Assembly: GCF_900117415.1 (NCBI RefSeq)
Contig: NZ_FPEI01000006.1
Location: forward strand, 1,612,001-1,676,000
From: Hyphomicrobium sp. CS1BSMeth3
Lineage (GTDB): Bacteria; Pseudomonadota; Alphaproteobacteria; Rhizobiales; Hyphomicrobiaceae
DNA: 64,000 bases
Direction: 5' to 3'
The notes beneath the pieces are model-generated. The model did no database searches, had not been told where the DNA came from, and saw only the letters and a list, made by a program, of their open reading frames with translations. Position 1 is the stretch's first letter. Each line of letters starts with the position of its first letter. Shown piece after piece: positions 1 through 9,649 of this stretch. The position numbers were made by a program, and so were the translations under genes.

Positions 1-365
1 TAGGCATAAACGATCGAGGGATTGGCGGCGCGGATGTCCTCATAGCCGAGGCCGAGCCGCTCGATGGCCTGTGGGCGGTTGTTGTGCACGAAGACATCGG
101 CGTTCGCCGCGAGACGCCTCACGATCTCGACGGCCTCGGGGCGCTTGAGGTCCAGGCAGACGGACTTCTTGTTGCGGTTGGCGGCGAGGAAGATCGGCCC
201 CATGCCCTTGGTCGGCGGCGTGCCCGGATTGCGCATGATGTCGCCTTCGGGCGGCTCGATCTTGATGACATCGGCACCCATGTCGGCGAGGTGCAGCGTC
301 GCGAAGGGGCCGGAGACGACAGCGGTCAGGTCGACGATACGAATGCCATCGAGCGGGCCGGGCAT
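1..365 (-). CDS. CaiB/BaiF (family III) CoA-transferase, N-terminal part, cut by window edge
   Basis: The reverse strand reads from an ATG at 365 to the window edge, giving about 121 residues. The opening MPGPLDGIRIVDLT, then SGPFATLHLADMGADVIKIE, then NRNKKSVCLDLK and ERLGLGYEDI are the hallmark blocks of family III CoA-transferases, which move CoA between carboxylic acids. The catalytic Asp lies further on, outside the window. It follows trpE on the same strand with a gap of about 50 bases, so the two could be co-transcribed. The substrate cannot be told. A second, full-length family member is at 21671-22939. Confidence 0.9.
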   Translation of the reverse strand, partial: MPGPLDGIRIVDLTAVVSGPFATLHLADMGADVIKIEPPEGDIMRNPGTPPTKGMGPIFLAANRNKKSVCLDLKRPEAVEIVRRLAANADVFVHNNRPQAIERLGLGYEDIRAANPSIVYA

Positions 366-414
366 GGAGCGTTTGTCCTCGTGCGTGGGGGATGCGTAGG
401 TCGTCCGGCGCGGC

Positions 415-1959
415 TCAGCGGTTGCCGCGCCGCGCAGCTTCGGCAAAGCGCACGGCCTCGTCGGCGGCGCGGAAGAGCGCACGGGCTTTGTAGACGCATT
501 CCATCTGCTCGGCCTCGGGATTGCTGTCGGCGACGACGCCGGCACCGGCCTGAACATACATGCGCCCGTCCTTGACGATCGCCGTACGCAGCACAATGCA
601 TGTGTCCATGTTGCCGTCGGCGGCGAAGTAGCCGACGCAGCCCGCGTACGGGCCGCGCTTCTCCTTCTCCAGCTCGTCGATGATCTCCATGGCGCGCACC
701 TTGGGTGCGCCCGAAAGTGTGCCCGCGGGAAAGCCCGCCATCAGCGCGTCGATGGCATCGTGCCGGGGATCGAGCTCGCCGTGCACGGTCGATGAAAGAT
801 GCATGACCTGGCTGTAGCGCTCGACGTCGAAGCTCGACGCGACCGAGACCGAGCCGATCTTCGCGACGCGGCCGACATCATTGCGGCCGAGATCGAGCAG
901 CATGAGGTGCTCGGCGCGCTCCTTGGGATCATTGACGAGCTCGCGCTCCAGCGCCGCATCTGCTTCCGGCGTCGCGCCGCGCGGGCGTGTGCCGGCGAGC
1001 GGACGGATGGTGACACGGCCATCGCGCACACGCACGAGGATCTCGGGCGATGAGCCGACGAGCGCGAAATCGCCGAGATCCAGATGAAAGAGGAACGGCG
1101 AGGGGTTCGTGCGCCTGAGCGCCCGGTAGAGAGCGAAGGGCGGTAGCGTGAACGGCGCCGAGAAACGCTGCGAGACGACGATCTGGAAGGCGTCGCCAGC
1201 GGCGATGTACTCCTTGCAGCGATCGACCATGGCCCTGTACTCGGCCGGCGTCGTGTTCGAAACGGGCTCGGGTGCCTCGAGGGGATCAAAGCCGGCAAGC
1301 GCGTGGTGCGGGAGCGGCGCGTCGAGACCAGCGATCACATTGCTGAGGCGTTTGCGCGCGGCCTCGTAGGCCTTGGCCGGATCGATGCCCTTCTCCGGGC
1401 GGACGGGCGTGACCAGCGTCATCTCGTCCTTCACGGCATCGAAGATGACCATCACCGTCGGGCGGACCAGAATGGCATCAGGCACACCGAGCCGGTCGGG
1501 CGGGACGTTCGGCAGGTGCTCGACGAGCCGCACGTTGTCGTAGCCGACATAGCCGAAAACACCCGCAGCCATGGGCGGAAGCTCCGGCGGCGTATCGATG
1601 CGCGAACTCTCGAGCAGCGCGCGAAGCGAGGCGAGCGTCGGCCCCTTCTCCGTTTCGAATGTGGCGGGCGTCTCGCGCGGCGAGCGGTTGATCTCGGCGC
1701 GGTCGCCAAAGGCGCGCCAGACGATGTCCGGCTCGAGCCCGATGATCGAGTAGCGCCCGCGCACCTCGCCGCCCTCGACGGACTCGAGCAGGAAGCTCAG
1801 CGGCCGGCCATCGGAAAGCTTGAGCATGGCCGAGACCGGCGTCTCGAGATCCGCGACGAGGCGTGCCCAAACGACCTGCGCGCGGCCCTGCCGGTAGGTG
1901 GCCGAAAAGGGGTCGAAGGTCGGCGCGACCTCGACGAGAGAGGCAGGGGCGGGCGGCAT
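415..1959 (-). CDS. trpE: Anthranilate synthase component I
   Basis: The 514-residue protein is the chorismate-binding, aminating subunit of anthranilate synthase, the first step of tryptophan synthesis. The N-terminal half carries the tryptophan-feedback region (LLESVEGGEVRGRYS). The C-terminal half carries the chorismate-enzyme signature (FQIVVSQRF, PLAGTRPRG, DLGRNDVGRV, GAPKVRAMEIID). Length and start are normal for TrpE. The glutamine amidotransferase partner trpG and trpDC are not next to it. The gene is followed by a CoA-transferase instead. No tryptophan-rich leader peptide is visible upstream. Confidence 0.96.
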   Translation of the reverse strand: MPPAPASLVEVAPTFDPFSATYRQGRAQVVWARLVADLETPVSAMLKLSDGRPLSFLLESVEGGEVRGRYSIIGLEPDIVWRAFGDRAEINRSPRETPATFETEKGPTLASLRALLESSRIDTPPELPPMAAGVFGYVGYDNVRLVEHLPNVPPDRLGVPDAILVRPTVMVIFDAVKDEMTLVTPVRPEKGIDPAKAYEAARKRLSNVIAGLDAPLPHHALAGFDPLEAPEPVSNTTPAEYRAMVDRCKEYIAAGDAFQIVVSQRFSAPFTLPPFALYRALRRTNPSPFLFHLDLGDFALVGSSPEILVRVRDGRVTIRPLAGTRPRGATPEADAALERELVNDPKERAEHLMLLDLGRNDVGRVAKIGSVSVASSFDVERYSQVMHLSSTVHGELDPRHDAIDALMAGFPAGTLSGAPKVRAMEIIDELEKEKRGPYAGCVGYFAADGNMDTCIVLRTAIVKDGRMYVQAGAGVVADSNPEAEQMECVYKARALFRAADEAVRFAEAARRGNR

Positions 1960-2107
1960 CTAGGTCTTTCCCCGGTGGTGATGACAGTCGGGGGCAACCT
2001 AGTAGGAGAACGATCCCGAGGGAAGCACTAGCACGACCGTCACGGCCGAACGCCGCACTGCAGGCGCTGCATGGGCGTCGACGGCCGGTAAAGCCTTGTT
2101 TCGGCGG

Positions 2108-2422
2108 TCAGAGGTAGGTCGGCGGCGCGAAATGATACCAGCCGAAGATGAGGGCCAGGAGCGCGATCGGCAGCGTGGCACTGCTGATGGCGATCAGGCG
2201 CCGGCCAAGCTTGAGGGCGAGCCACGCCCCGGCAATGCCCGCCGTCGGCATGAGCCAGAGCATCACGAACGGATACTCGAAGAGATCCTCGAACGTCGTC
2301 CCGCGGCGGACCGGCATCCATGTCGCCCACGCGATCGGCTCGACGATGTAGAGCGAGACCGCAGTCCACGCAAACAGCACGGTCATGGCGATGACCGCGT
2401 TCGTCAGCATCAGGCAGGTCAT
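2108..2422 (-). CDS. Small multi-pass membrane protein, function unknown
   Basis: The 104-residue product begins MTCLMLTNAVIAMTV when the ATG at 2422 is used. A longer frame to 2524 exists, but its extra N-terminus looks non-coding. Three hydrophobic stretches can be seen: residues about 5-27, about 48-67, and about 75-95 ending in GWYHFAPPTYL. It lies between trpE (same strand) and xth (opposite strand). No enzyme motif is present and the family is not recognised. Confidence 0.6.
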   Translation of the reverse strand: MTCLMLTNAVIAMTVLFAWTAVSLYIVEPIAWATWMPVRRGTTFEDLFEYPFVMLWLMPTAGIAGAWLALKLGRRLIAISSATLPIALLALIFGWYHFAPPTYL

Positions 2423-2631
2423 GGCGGCCGATGCCGGGATGGGTGCGCGGGCTTCGTCGCCGTAGTATGAAATCGTCACGTGCGGCCTCGATGTCGTCGA
2501 AAACCAGAACGGGCACGTTGCCACCTGGGCAGATCGCCATTCTATCCCTGCACGGTAAATGGAAGGTTACGCCGGCCGAAGGCCCGTTCATCCTTCTGAC
2601 CGACCTGTCGAGTGGAGGCACCGGAAGAAAA

Positions 2632-3414
2632 ATGCGGATCGCGACCTGGAACATCAACGGCGTCAAGGCGCGCATGGAGGGCCTGCTGACATGGCTCCGC
2701 GAGACCGAGCCCGATGTCGTGGTCCTGCAGGAAATCAAGAGCGTGACGGAGGCCTTTCCGGCCGACCGCATTGCCGATGCCGGCTATCAGTGCGTGGTCC
2801 ACGGCCAGAAGGGCTTCAACGGCGTGGCCTTGCTCTCGCGCCTGCCCATCGAGGACGTCGTCACGGGCCTGCCGGGCGAGCCCGATACGGGACAGGCGCG
2901 CTATATCGAAGCCCTCGTGACGGGCGACGCCGGCATCTGCCGTGTTGGCGGCCTTTATCTGCCGAACGGCAATCCGATCGGGACCGAGAAATTCTCCTAC
3001 AAGCTCGCCTGGATGGCCGCTTTCGAGAGCTATGTGCGCGGGCGCCTTACCCTCGAGGAGCCACTGGTGCTCGCCGGCGACTACAATGTCATTCCGATGC
3101 CGGCCGATGCGCGCCGCCCCGAAGCCTGGCGCAACGACGCGCTTTTCCAGCCCGAATCGCGCTCGGCATTCCGCCGCCTCATCGGCCTCGGCCTCATGGA
3201 TGGCATCCGGGCCTGCCATCCCGGACCCGGCGCCTACACCTTCTGGGACTATCAGGCGGGTGCCTGGCAGAAGGACGACGGCATTCGCATCGACCATCTT
3301 CTGCTGTCGCCGCAAGCCGCCGATCGCCTGCGCGCGGCCGGCATCGATCGTTTCACACGCGGCTGGGAAAAGCCTTCCGACCACGTTCCGGCCTGGGTGG
3401 AGCTCGCGGCCTGA
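2632..3414 (+). CDS. xth: Exodeoxyribonuclease III (AP endonuclease)
   Basis: The 260-residue protein belongs to the exonuclease III/AP endonuclease family of base-excision repair. It cuts DNA at abasic sites and removes 3' blocking groups. Expected catalytic positions are present: N7 in ATWNING, E34 in LQEIK, Y109 in GLYLPNG, D150/N152 in AGDYN, and the D250-H251 pair in KPSDHVP. The frame is open upstream to 2431, but the family starts at MRIATWN, so the ATG at 2632 was chosen. It converges on the ExoR-like gene. Confidence 0.96.
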   Translation: MRIATWNINGVKARMEGLLTWLRETEPDVVVLQEIKSVTEAFPADRIADAGYQCVVHGQKGFNGVALLSRLPIEDVVTGLPGEPDTGQARYIEALVTGDAGICRVGGLYLPNGNPIGTEKFSYKLAWMAAFESYVRGRLTLEEPLVLAGDYNVIPMPADARRPEAWRNDALFQPESRSAFRRLIGLGLMDGIRACHPGPGAYTFWDYQAGAWQKDDGIRIDHLLLSPQAADRLRAAGIDRFTRGWEKPSDHVPAWVELAA

Positions 3415-3437
3415 CCTGCCTTTGGCTCGCGCGGCCC

Positions 3438-4553
3438 TCAGCGGCCGCGTGCGCCCACGTCGCGGACGCCATTGGGGTCTGCGCGCGGCTGAGCGGGGCT
3501 CGCGGTCAGCGCACCTTCGGCCGGCATCTGGAGATTGCCCGGACCTCTGAGCTCCTCGAGCAGCGGCACGGGCTTGCCATCGGCGCAGGTGCGCGTCGGA
3601 ACGAAGCCGATCTCCGCCTGATCCTGGTCCAACTTGCGCGACGCACGGCCTCCAAAGCCGAAGAACTGCCCCCAGCGCTGGACGAGCGGACGCGCCTCGT
3701 TGCGGCGAGGCTCATTCATGCCGCAGTAGATGTTCTGATAGATCTCGTCGATCCAAAGGTAGTCGGTCGGTGCCGCACCTTTGGCGGCGAGCTCGGCCAG
3801 TGCCAGCGCCCGCGTCTCGTCCTTGGTGACGATCGTCCCGCGCCAATACTGGTCTGCGAGGAAAGCCTGCGCGCCGGCGTGCCCCCCCTGGACCAGGGTG
3901 GAAAGGAAGTGCAAGGCGAGCGCCGGATCCTTGCGGCCGCCTTCGCCGCTGATCAACATCTTCGCCAGGACGAACTGCGCGTCGCGATTGCCGAAGAACT
4001 TGGCCGCGTGCTCGATATAGCGCAGCGCCATGGCCGGATTGGCCGGCATCTTCAGCTCCGGCACGCCGCGGTTCAGGTACTCGCCGAACGACAGCAGCGC
4101 CTTGGAGACATAAGGCGCGCGGGGGTCGTCGTCGGGATCGATATTGGCGTTATTGACGACGATCTGGCGCAGAAGGCGGAAGGCCTCGCCATGATCCGTA
4201 TGCGCGCCGGCGTTGTCGGAGAGGATGGCGGCAAGCAGATATTGCGCGAGGAACTCGCCGCTGTTGGCCGCGAAGCGCAGCGCCGGAATGGCAAACTCGA
4301 CGTAGCCGCCGCGATAGGCATTGATGCCCTGCTCGAGTGCGGCATCGGGCGAGACGAACGTCACGCCGGCATCCTTGGCCGCCGTCGGCCCGGCACCCGG
4401 GGGGGCCAGGAGGACTGCAAGCGCAAGCGCAGCCGCGCTCGCCCACGCTTTAGCCCGACGAGAGGTCAGCTCTGCCGACAACTTCAACCTTTCCGCCAGC
4501 GGGCCTCGACGCAAATGGGCCGTCCCCAACTGGTCCGCATACTTACGCAGCAC
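3438..4553 (-). CDS. Secreted Sel1/TPR-repeat protein, ExoR-like
   Basis: The frame gives up to 371 residues from a GTG at 4553. Only TTG or GTG starts are available near the N-terminus. The TTG codons around 4485-4490, preceded by a GGAAAGG-like ribosome site, would give an N-terminus KLSAELTSRR followed by a hydrophobic signal segment (about residues 37-60 of the long form). After it come Sel1-type helical repeats (AQYLLAAIL, AQFVLAKML, AQAFLADQYW). Rhizobial ExoR is a periplasmic Sel1 protein that restrains the ChvG/ChvI kinase system and exopolysaccharide synthesis. Assignment to ExoR rests on architecture and remembered rhizobial gene order next to xth, so it is an inference. The Pro/Ala-rich C-terminal tail looks disordered. 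Confidence 0.7.
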   Translation of the reverse strand: MLRKYADQLGTAHLRRGPLAERLKLSAELTSRRAKAWASAAALALAVLLAPPGAGPTAAKDAGVTFVSPDAALEQGINAYRGGYVEFAIPALRFAANSGEFLAQYLLAAILSDNAGAHTDHGEAFRLLRQIVVNNANIDPDDDPRAPYVSKALLSFGEYLNRGVPELKMPANPAMALRYIEHAAKFFGNRDAQFVLAKMLISGEGGRKDPALALHFLSTLVQGGHAGAQAFLADQYWRGTIVTKDETRALALAELAAKGAAPTDYLWIDEIYQNIYCGMNEPRRNEARPLVQRWGQFFGFGGRASRKLDQDQAEIGFVPTRTCADGKPVPLLEELRGPGNLQMPAEGALTASPAQPRADPNGVRDVGARGR

Positions 4554-4807
4554 CCTGCACTGAAGCGTATGCGCGGACGGGCCTTACGACGCGCCGCGTG
4601 CGGATACTGCCGGCCAGCTTGGCCCTGACGCCACGCGTTCCTGTTCGGGTTTCAGGGCAATATGATTCCGAGTGGCCGATGGTGACCCTGCAGGGCATTT
4701 GTGGCTCTATGGTGGCGTAGGATGGCCATATCGTTGCGCGGACGCCACACTTGGTTAACGATCCGGTAACGATTTGATTCGGGGACATTTTTACAGGTGG
4801 GCACCGC

Positions 4808-5134
4808 ATGAGGACACTGGCCATTTATGTCGGCGCGGCGGCGGCCGAGATCGCGGGCTGTTTTGCGCTCTGGGCGGTCGTCCGAAACGGGGCCTCGGCG
4901 CTGTGGCTCGCGCCGGGCGTCCTCTCGCTCGTGCTGTTCGGCTGGCTGCTGACCAAGGTCGATGTCGACTTCGCCGGACGCGCCTATGCCGTGTACGGCG
5001 GCATCTATATTGCCGCCTCGCTCGTGTGGCTGTGGAGCGTCGAAGGGCGGACGCCGGATCGGTGGGATCTCATCGGCGCAGGCGTGGCGATCGCGGGCGC
5101 GCTGATTATTCTATACATGCCCCGCTCTGCCTGA
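4808..5134 (+). CDS. YnfA (UPF0060) family small membrane protein
   Basis: The 108-residue, four-helix membrane protein shows the family blocks [26 protein letters not shown] and [19 protein letters not shown]. YnfA resembles the small multidrug resistance fold and has been linked to drug efflux in enterobacteria. The role here is unknown. The ATG at 4808 follows an AGGTGGG ribosome site. The 254 bases upstream hold the divergent control region shared with the ExoR-like gene; no strong promoter was picked out there. Confidence 0.9.
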   Translation: MRTLAIYVGAAAAEIAGCFALWAVVRNGASALWLAPGVLSLVLFGWLLTKVDVDFAGRAYAVYGGIYIAASLVWLWSVEGRTPDRWDLIGAGVAIAGALIILYMPRSA

Positions 5135-5216
5135 AGCTTCAGTCGTTACTCAGCGCAAAAGCTCCGCTGCCTGAAATATAGGCCGATATGTCATAAGAAC
5201 TAGCGCCGGCATGAAG

Positions 5217-5245
5217 TTGCCACCTGCCTATTCTTCCGTCATACT
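5217..5245 (+). promoter_or_regulatory. Probable sigma-70 promoter for the aap operon
   Basis: TTGCCA at 5217 and CATACT at 5240 are 17 bases apart, matching the housekeeping -35/-10 pattern at 5/6 and 4/6. They lie about 75 bases before the aapP start in an intergenic region that is A/T-rich for this genome. Confidence 0.45.
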
Positions 5246-5320
5246 TTCATCACGAACAGACCCCGGGCGGCATTCCGTTCACAGGCTGATCCGGTGCAAA
5301 CAATGGCGTAGGGAGTGGCC

Positions 5321-6100
5321 ATGGCTGATACCAGCCGGCAACAGCTTCGTCGTGCTCATGGCGCAGCCGGTGCGATCGTTTTGAGCGGCGTACACAAGTG
5401 GTATGGTGAGTTTCATGTCCTGCGGGACATCAATCTCACCGTGAAGGATGGCGAGAAGATCGTCATCTGCGGCCCATCGGGCTCCGGCAAATCAACGCTC
5501 ATCCGCTGCATCAATCGCCTTGAAGAGCACCAGCAAGGCCAGATTGTTGTCGACGGCATCGAGCTCACGAGCGACTTGAGGAACATCGACAAGATCCGTG
5601 CCGAGGTCGGCATGGTCTTCCAGTCCTTCAACCTCTTCCCGCATCTCACCGTCCTCGACAATCTCTGCCTCGCGCCCGTCTGGGTGAAGAAAAAATCACG
5701 TGCCGAGGCCGAGAAGACGGCGCGCATGTATCTCGAGCGCGTCAAGATCCCGGAGCAGGCCCTCAAGTATCCCGGCCAGCTCTCGGGTGGTCAGCAGCAG
5801 CGCGTCGCGATTGCCCGCGCGCTCTGCATGAACCCCAACATCATGCTCTTCGACGAGCCGACCTCGGCCCTCGATCCCGAGATGATCAAGGAAGTGCTCG
5901 ACGTCATGATCGAGCTCGCGAACTCGGGCATGACCATGATGTGCGTCACGCACGAGATGGCGTTCGCCCGCTCGGTCGCGGATCGCGTGATCTTCATGGA
6001 TCGCGGCGAGATCGTGGAGATGGCGCCGCCCGGGGAGTTCTTCAGCAATCCGAAGTCGGACCGCACGAAGCACTTCCTCAGCCAGATCCTCAACCACTGA
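5321..6100 (+). CDS. aapP: General L-amino acid ABC transporter, ATP-binding protein
   Basis: The 259-residue ATPase drives the polar amino-acid importer coded by the next three genes. Walker A is GPSGSGKST (residues 51-59), the Q-loop is MVFQSFNLF, the signature is LSGGQQQR, Walker B is IMLFDEP, and the switch His is in VTHEM. An in-frame GTG lies at 5315, but it overlaps the ribosome site GGGAG, so the ATG at 5321 is preferred. It is the first gene of the operon, whereas aapP is last in the classical rhizobial aapJQMP order. Confidence 0.92.
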   Translation: MADTSRQQLRRAHGAAGAIVLSGVHKWYGEFHVLRDINLTVKDGEKIVICGPSGSGKSTLIRCINRLEEHQQGQIVVDGIELTSDLRNIDKIRAEVGMVFQSFNLFPHLTVLDNLCLAPVWVKKKSRAEAEKTARMYLERVKIPEQALKYPGQLSGGQQQRVAIARALCMNPNIMLFDEPTSALDPEMIKEVLDVMIELANSGMTMMCVTHEMAFARSVADRVIFMDRGEIVEMAPPGEFFSNPKSDRTKHFLSQILNH

Positions 6101-6196
6101 TACGGCTCTCCCGGATCGTGTCCGTGCCGACGGCCACCCGGTCCTTTCCGGATTTCGGCAACCCACAGCAGCTACGACGAGGAAAAGGAAAAACAG

Positions 6197-7216
6197 ATGA
6201 AGCCAGCGACCAAGCTACTCGCCGCCGCCGCCGCCGTGCTCGTCGGCACTGCGGGCGCCGCCAGCGCCCAGACACTCGACAAGGTCAAGAAGCAGGGGAA
6301 CCTCTCGTGCGGCGTGAACGTCGGCCTCGCCGGCTTCTCGGCACCCGACGACAAGGGCAACTGGACGGGCCTCGACGCCGACTACTGTCGGGCTGTTGCC
6401 GCAGCCGTGCTCGGCGATGCAACGAAGGTGCGCTTCGTGCCGACCACCGCCAAGGAGCGTTTCACGGCGCTGCAGTCGGGCGAGATCGATGTGCTCATCC
6501 GCAACACCACCTGGACCCTGGGTCGCGACAGCTCGCTGGGCCTGAGCTTCGTCGGCACCAACTACTATGACGGCCAGGGCATGATGGTGAAGAAGTCGCT
6601 CGGCGTGAAAAGCGCGACGGAGCTGAGCGGCGCCACGGTGTGCGTGCAGACCGGCACCACGACCGAGCTCAACCTCGCCGACTACTTCCGTGTGAACAAG
6701 CTCGACTACAAACCCGTCGTCTTCGAGAAGGCGGACGAGACGCTCACCGCCTATCAGGCCGGCCGCTGCGACGTCTACACGACGGACGCCTCGGGTCTCT
6801 ATGCCCAGCGCCTCCAGTTGCAGAACCCCGACGAGCACATCGTGCTCCCAGAGATCATCTCGAAGGAGCCGCTCGGCCCGTCCGTTCGCCAGGGCGACAG
6901 CCAGTGGTTCACGATCGTGCGGTGGGTGCACTTCGCGCTGCTCAACGCCGAAGAGGCGGGCATCACCAAGGCCAACGTCGATCAGATGCTGAACTCGACG
7001 AACCCCGATATCCGCCGCATCCTCGGCAAGGAGGGTGAGTTCGGCAAGGGCATCGGCCTCGGCAGCGACTGGGCCTACCAGATCATCAAGCAGGTCGGAA
7101 ACTACGGCGAGATCTTCGACAAGAACGTCGGCGCCGGCTCGCGCATCAACATCGCGCGCGGCCAGAACAACCTCTGGTCCAAGGGTGGTCTGCAGTACGC
7201 CCCGCCGATCCGCTGA
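6197..7216 (+). CDS. aapJ: General L-amino acid ABC transporter, periplasmic binding protein
   Basis: The 339-residue solute-binding protein begins with a clear signal peptide (KLLAAAAAVLVGTAGAASAQ, residues about 5-24). The family 3 binding-protein fold follows, with TALQSGEIDVLIRNTTWTLG and CVQTGTTTELN. AapJ captures a broad range of L-amino acids in the periplasm and hands them to AapQM. A purine-rich ribosome site precedes the ATG. The gene lies 96 bases after aapP and 89 bases before aapQ. Confidence 0.95.
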   Translation: MKPATKLLAAAAAVLVGTAGAASAQTLDKVKKQGNLSCGVNVGLAGFSAPDDKGNWTGLDADYCRAVAAAVLGDATKVRFVPTTAKERFTALQSGEIDVLIRNTTWTLGRDSSLGLSFVGTNYYDGQGMMVKKSLGVKSATELSGATVCVQTGTTTELNLADYFRVNKLDYKPVVFEKADETLTAYQAGRCDVYTTDASGLYAQRLQLQNPDEHIVLPEIISKEPLGPSVRQGDSQWFTIVRWVHFALLNAEEAGITKANVDQMLNSTNPDIRRILGKEGEFGKGIGLGSDWAYQIIKQVGNYGEIFDKNVGAGSRINIARGQNNLWSKGGLQYAPPIR

Positions 7217-7305
7217 CGCGCGGAATTGAATGAGCTGGTGCGTGCGGCGAACTCCAAAGGTCCGCACGCACCAAGTCTTTCCGATCGGCGAGGAGCTCAG
7301 CGGTC

Positions 7306-8511
7306 ATGACGGCAACCACGAACAGGCCGGCGCCTGGACCGATCACGCCACCGGCCAAGCCGAACCTGCTCTACCGGCCGGAGTTCCGCCAAGCCGTCTA
7401 TCAGGTCCTCCTCGTCGTCTGCCTGCTCTTCGCCTTCTGGACGATCGCCAACAACGTCGCCGACAACCTCGCCCGCCAGAACATCGCCTCGGGCTTCGGC
7501 TTCTGGAACCGGACGTCCGGCTTCGACATCTCGCAGTCGCTGATCCCCTACTCCAACCAATCGACCTATGGGCAGGCCTTCTGGGCCGGGCTGCTCAATA
7601 CCCTGCTGGTCGCCGTAATCGGCATCGTGTTCGCGACCGTGCTCGGCTTCCTCGTCGGCATCGGTCGTCTCTCGTCGAACTGGCTGATCGCGCGGATCTG
7701 CGGCGCCTACGTCGAGCTTCTGCGCAATGTGCCGCTGCTGCTGCAGCTCTTCTTCTGGTACTTCGCGGTCCTGAAGAACCTTCCCGGCCCGCGCCAGAGC
7801 ATCGCACTCCCCTTCGGCGCCTCGCTCAATGTCCGCGGCCTCTATCTTCCCGCACCAGTCCCCGAGCCCGGCTTCGGTGCTGTGCTGACGGCTCTCGGCA
7901 TCGGCATCGTGCTCTCGATCGCCGTCGCAATTTGGGCACGGCGACGGCAACGCGCGACGGGTGAACGCTTCCCCGTGCTCTGGACCACGCTCGCGCTCGT
8001 CCTGCTCCTGCCAGGCGCCGTCTATATCGCGCTCGGCCAGCCCCTGAGCTTCCAGTATCCGGTCCTGCGCGGCTTCAACTTCCAAGGCGGCATCGCGGTG
8101 CTGCCCGAGCTGATGGCGCTCCTGGTCGGCCTCTCCACGTACACGGCAAGCTTCATCGCCGAGATCGTGCGCGCGGGCATCGCGGGCGTGCCGCGCGGCC
8201 AACGCGAGGCGGCCAACGCGCTCGGCCTCTCGAGCGGCCTCACCATGCGCCTCGTCATTCTCCCGCAGGCGCTGCGCATCATCATCCCGCCGCTGACCAG
8301 CCAGTACCTGAACCTGACGAAGAACTCCTCGCTCGCGGTGGCGATCGGCTACCCGGACTTTGTCAGTGTCTTCACCGGCACGGTGCTCAACCAGACCGGC
8401 CAGGCCGTCGAGGTGATCCTGCTCACCATGCTCGTCTTCCTGACGATCAGCCTGATCACGTCGGCCTTCATGAACTGGTTCAACAAGCACATCGCGCTCG
8501 TCGAGAGATAG
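7306..8511 (+). CDS. aapQ: General L-amino acid ABC transporter, permease
   Basis: The 401-residue inner-membrane protein has about eight hydrophobic helices. The typical HisMQ-type permease start is seen in NTLLVAVIGIVFATVLGFLV and YVELLRNVPLLLQLFFWY. The EAA loop that docks the ATPase is seen in GQREAANALGLSSG. Its long middle insertion, with a hydrophobic pair at about residues 200-250, is usual for AapQ. It lies 12 bases before aapM, so the two are surely co-translated. Confidence 0.94.
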   Translation: MTATTNRPAPGPITPPAKPNLLYRPEFRQAVYQVLLVVCLLFAFWTIANNVADNLARQNIASGFGFWNRTSGFDISQSLIPYSNQSTYGQAFWAGLLNTLLVAVIGIVFATVLGFLVGIGRLSSNWLIARICGAYVELLRNVPLLLQLFFWYFAVLKNLPGPRQSIALPFGASLNVRGLYLPAPVPEPGFGAVLTALGIGIVLSIAVAIWARRRQRATGERFPVLWTTLALVLLLPGAVYIALGQPLSFQYPVLRGFNFQGGIAVLPELMALLVGLSTYTASFIAEIVRAGIAGVPRGQREAANALGLSSGLTMRLVILPQALRIIIPPLTSQYLNLTKNSSLAVAIGYPDFVSVFTGTVLNQTGQAVEVILLTMLVFLTISLITSAFMNWFNKHIALVER

Positions 8512-8523
8512 GGGAGACGCACC

Positions 8524-9627
8524 ATGACGAGCACAACCGCAGAAATGCGCCCGCCCCGCAGTGAAGTCGGCGTCATCGGCTGGCTGCGCAAGAACCTTTT
8601 CTCGAGCCCGACGAACGCGCTCCTCACCGTCATCGGCATCTGGCTCATCTGGACGGTGGTGAGCAATGTCGTCGACTGGGCCTTGCTGCACGCCACCTGG
8701 GAAGGCGAGGACGGCAAGGCCTGCTCGCGCGAGGGCGCGGGCGCCTGCTGGCCCTTCATCCAGGCCAAGTTCAGCCAGTTCATGTATGGCCGCTACCCGG
8801 AACCACAGCGCTGGCGCGTCGACCTGACGTACGTGCTCGCCGTCATCGGCCTCGTGCCGCTGATGATCCCGCGCTTTCCGGGCAAGCTCGTCAACACGCT
8901 CTACATGATCGTGATCTTCCCCATAGCGGCTTTCCTGCTGCTGTCCGGCGGCTACTTCGGTCTTCCCTACATTCCGACCGAGCTCTGGGGCGGGCTTCTG
9001 GTGACGCTCGTCGTCGCGAGCGTCGGCATTGCGGGCGCCTTCCCGCTCGGCATCATGCTGGCGCTCGGCCGGCGATCGCGCATGCCGATCGTGCGATGGG
9101 TCTCCGTCGGCTTCATCGAGCTCGTCCGCGGCGTGCCGCTCATCACCGTCCTCTTCATGGCCTCGGTGATGCTGCCGCTGTTCCTTCCCGAGGGCATGAC
9201 CATCGACAAGCTGCTGCGCGCGCTGATCATGGTGGCGCTGTTTGCGGCGGCCTATCTCGCCGAGGTCATTCGCGGCGGCCTGCAGGCCATCCCGCGCGGA
9301 CAGTTCGAGGCGGCCGATGCGCTCGGCCTCACCTACGCGCAGAAAATGGGCCTCATCGTGCTGCCGCAAGCGCTGAAGCTCGTCATTCCGGGCATCGTCA
9401 ATACCTTCATCGGCCTCTTCAAGGACACGAGCCTCGTCCTCATCATCGGCATCTTCGATCTGCTCGGCATCGTGCAGCTCAATCAAACCGATTCGAAGTG
9501 GTTCTCCCACGCGACGGCCATGACGGGGTACGTCTTCGCCGGCCTTATTTTCTGGATCTTCTGCTTCGGCATGTCCCGCTACTCGCTCTTCATCGAGCGG
9601 CGGCTCGCCGCGAGCGACCGGCGGTAG
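8524..9627 (+). CDS. aapM: General L-amino acid ABC transporter, permease
   Basis: The 367-residue partner of AapQ carries an N-terminal extension with two hydrophobic segments. The conserved core is GLLVTLVVASVGIAGAFPLG, FIELVRGVPLITVLF and the EAA loop GQFEAADALGLTYAQ. A GGGGAG ribosome site lies just before the ATG. It closes the transporter operon. The next gene starts 22 bases later and may share the transcript. Confidence 0.94.
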   Translation: MTSTTAEMRPPRSEVGVIGWLRKNLFSSPTNALLTVIGIWLIWTVVSNVVDWALLHATWEGEDGKACSREGAGACWPFIQAKFSQFMYGRYPEPQRWRVDLTYVLAVIGLVPLMIPRFPGKLVNTLYMIVIFPIAAFLLLSGGYFGLPYIPTELWGGLLVTLVVASVGIAGAFPLGIMLALGRRSRMPIVRWVSVGFIELVRGVPLITVLFMASVMLPLFLPEGMTIDKLLRALIMVALFAAAYLAEVIRGGLQAIPRGQFEAADALGLTYAQKMGLIVLPQALKLVIPGIVNTFIGLFKDTSLVLIIGIFDLLGIVQLNQTDSKWFSHATAMTGYVFAGLIFWIFCFGMSRYSLFIERRLAASDRR

Positions 9628-9649
9628 GGCTTCGGCAAAGAGGGCCGGC

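Noticed and set aside
1960-2107. Possible tryptophan attenuator before trpE
   Set aside because: No short leader frame with Trp codons and no terminator/antiterminator pair was found.
2559-4628. 689-residue forward frame across xth and the ExoR-like gene
   Set aside because: It runs over two well-supported genes in other frames, is Arg/Pro-rich and has no domain.
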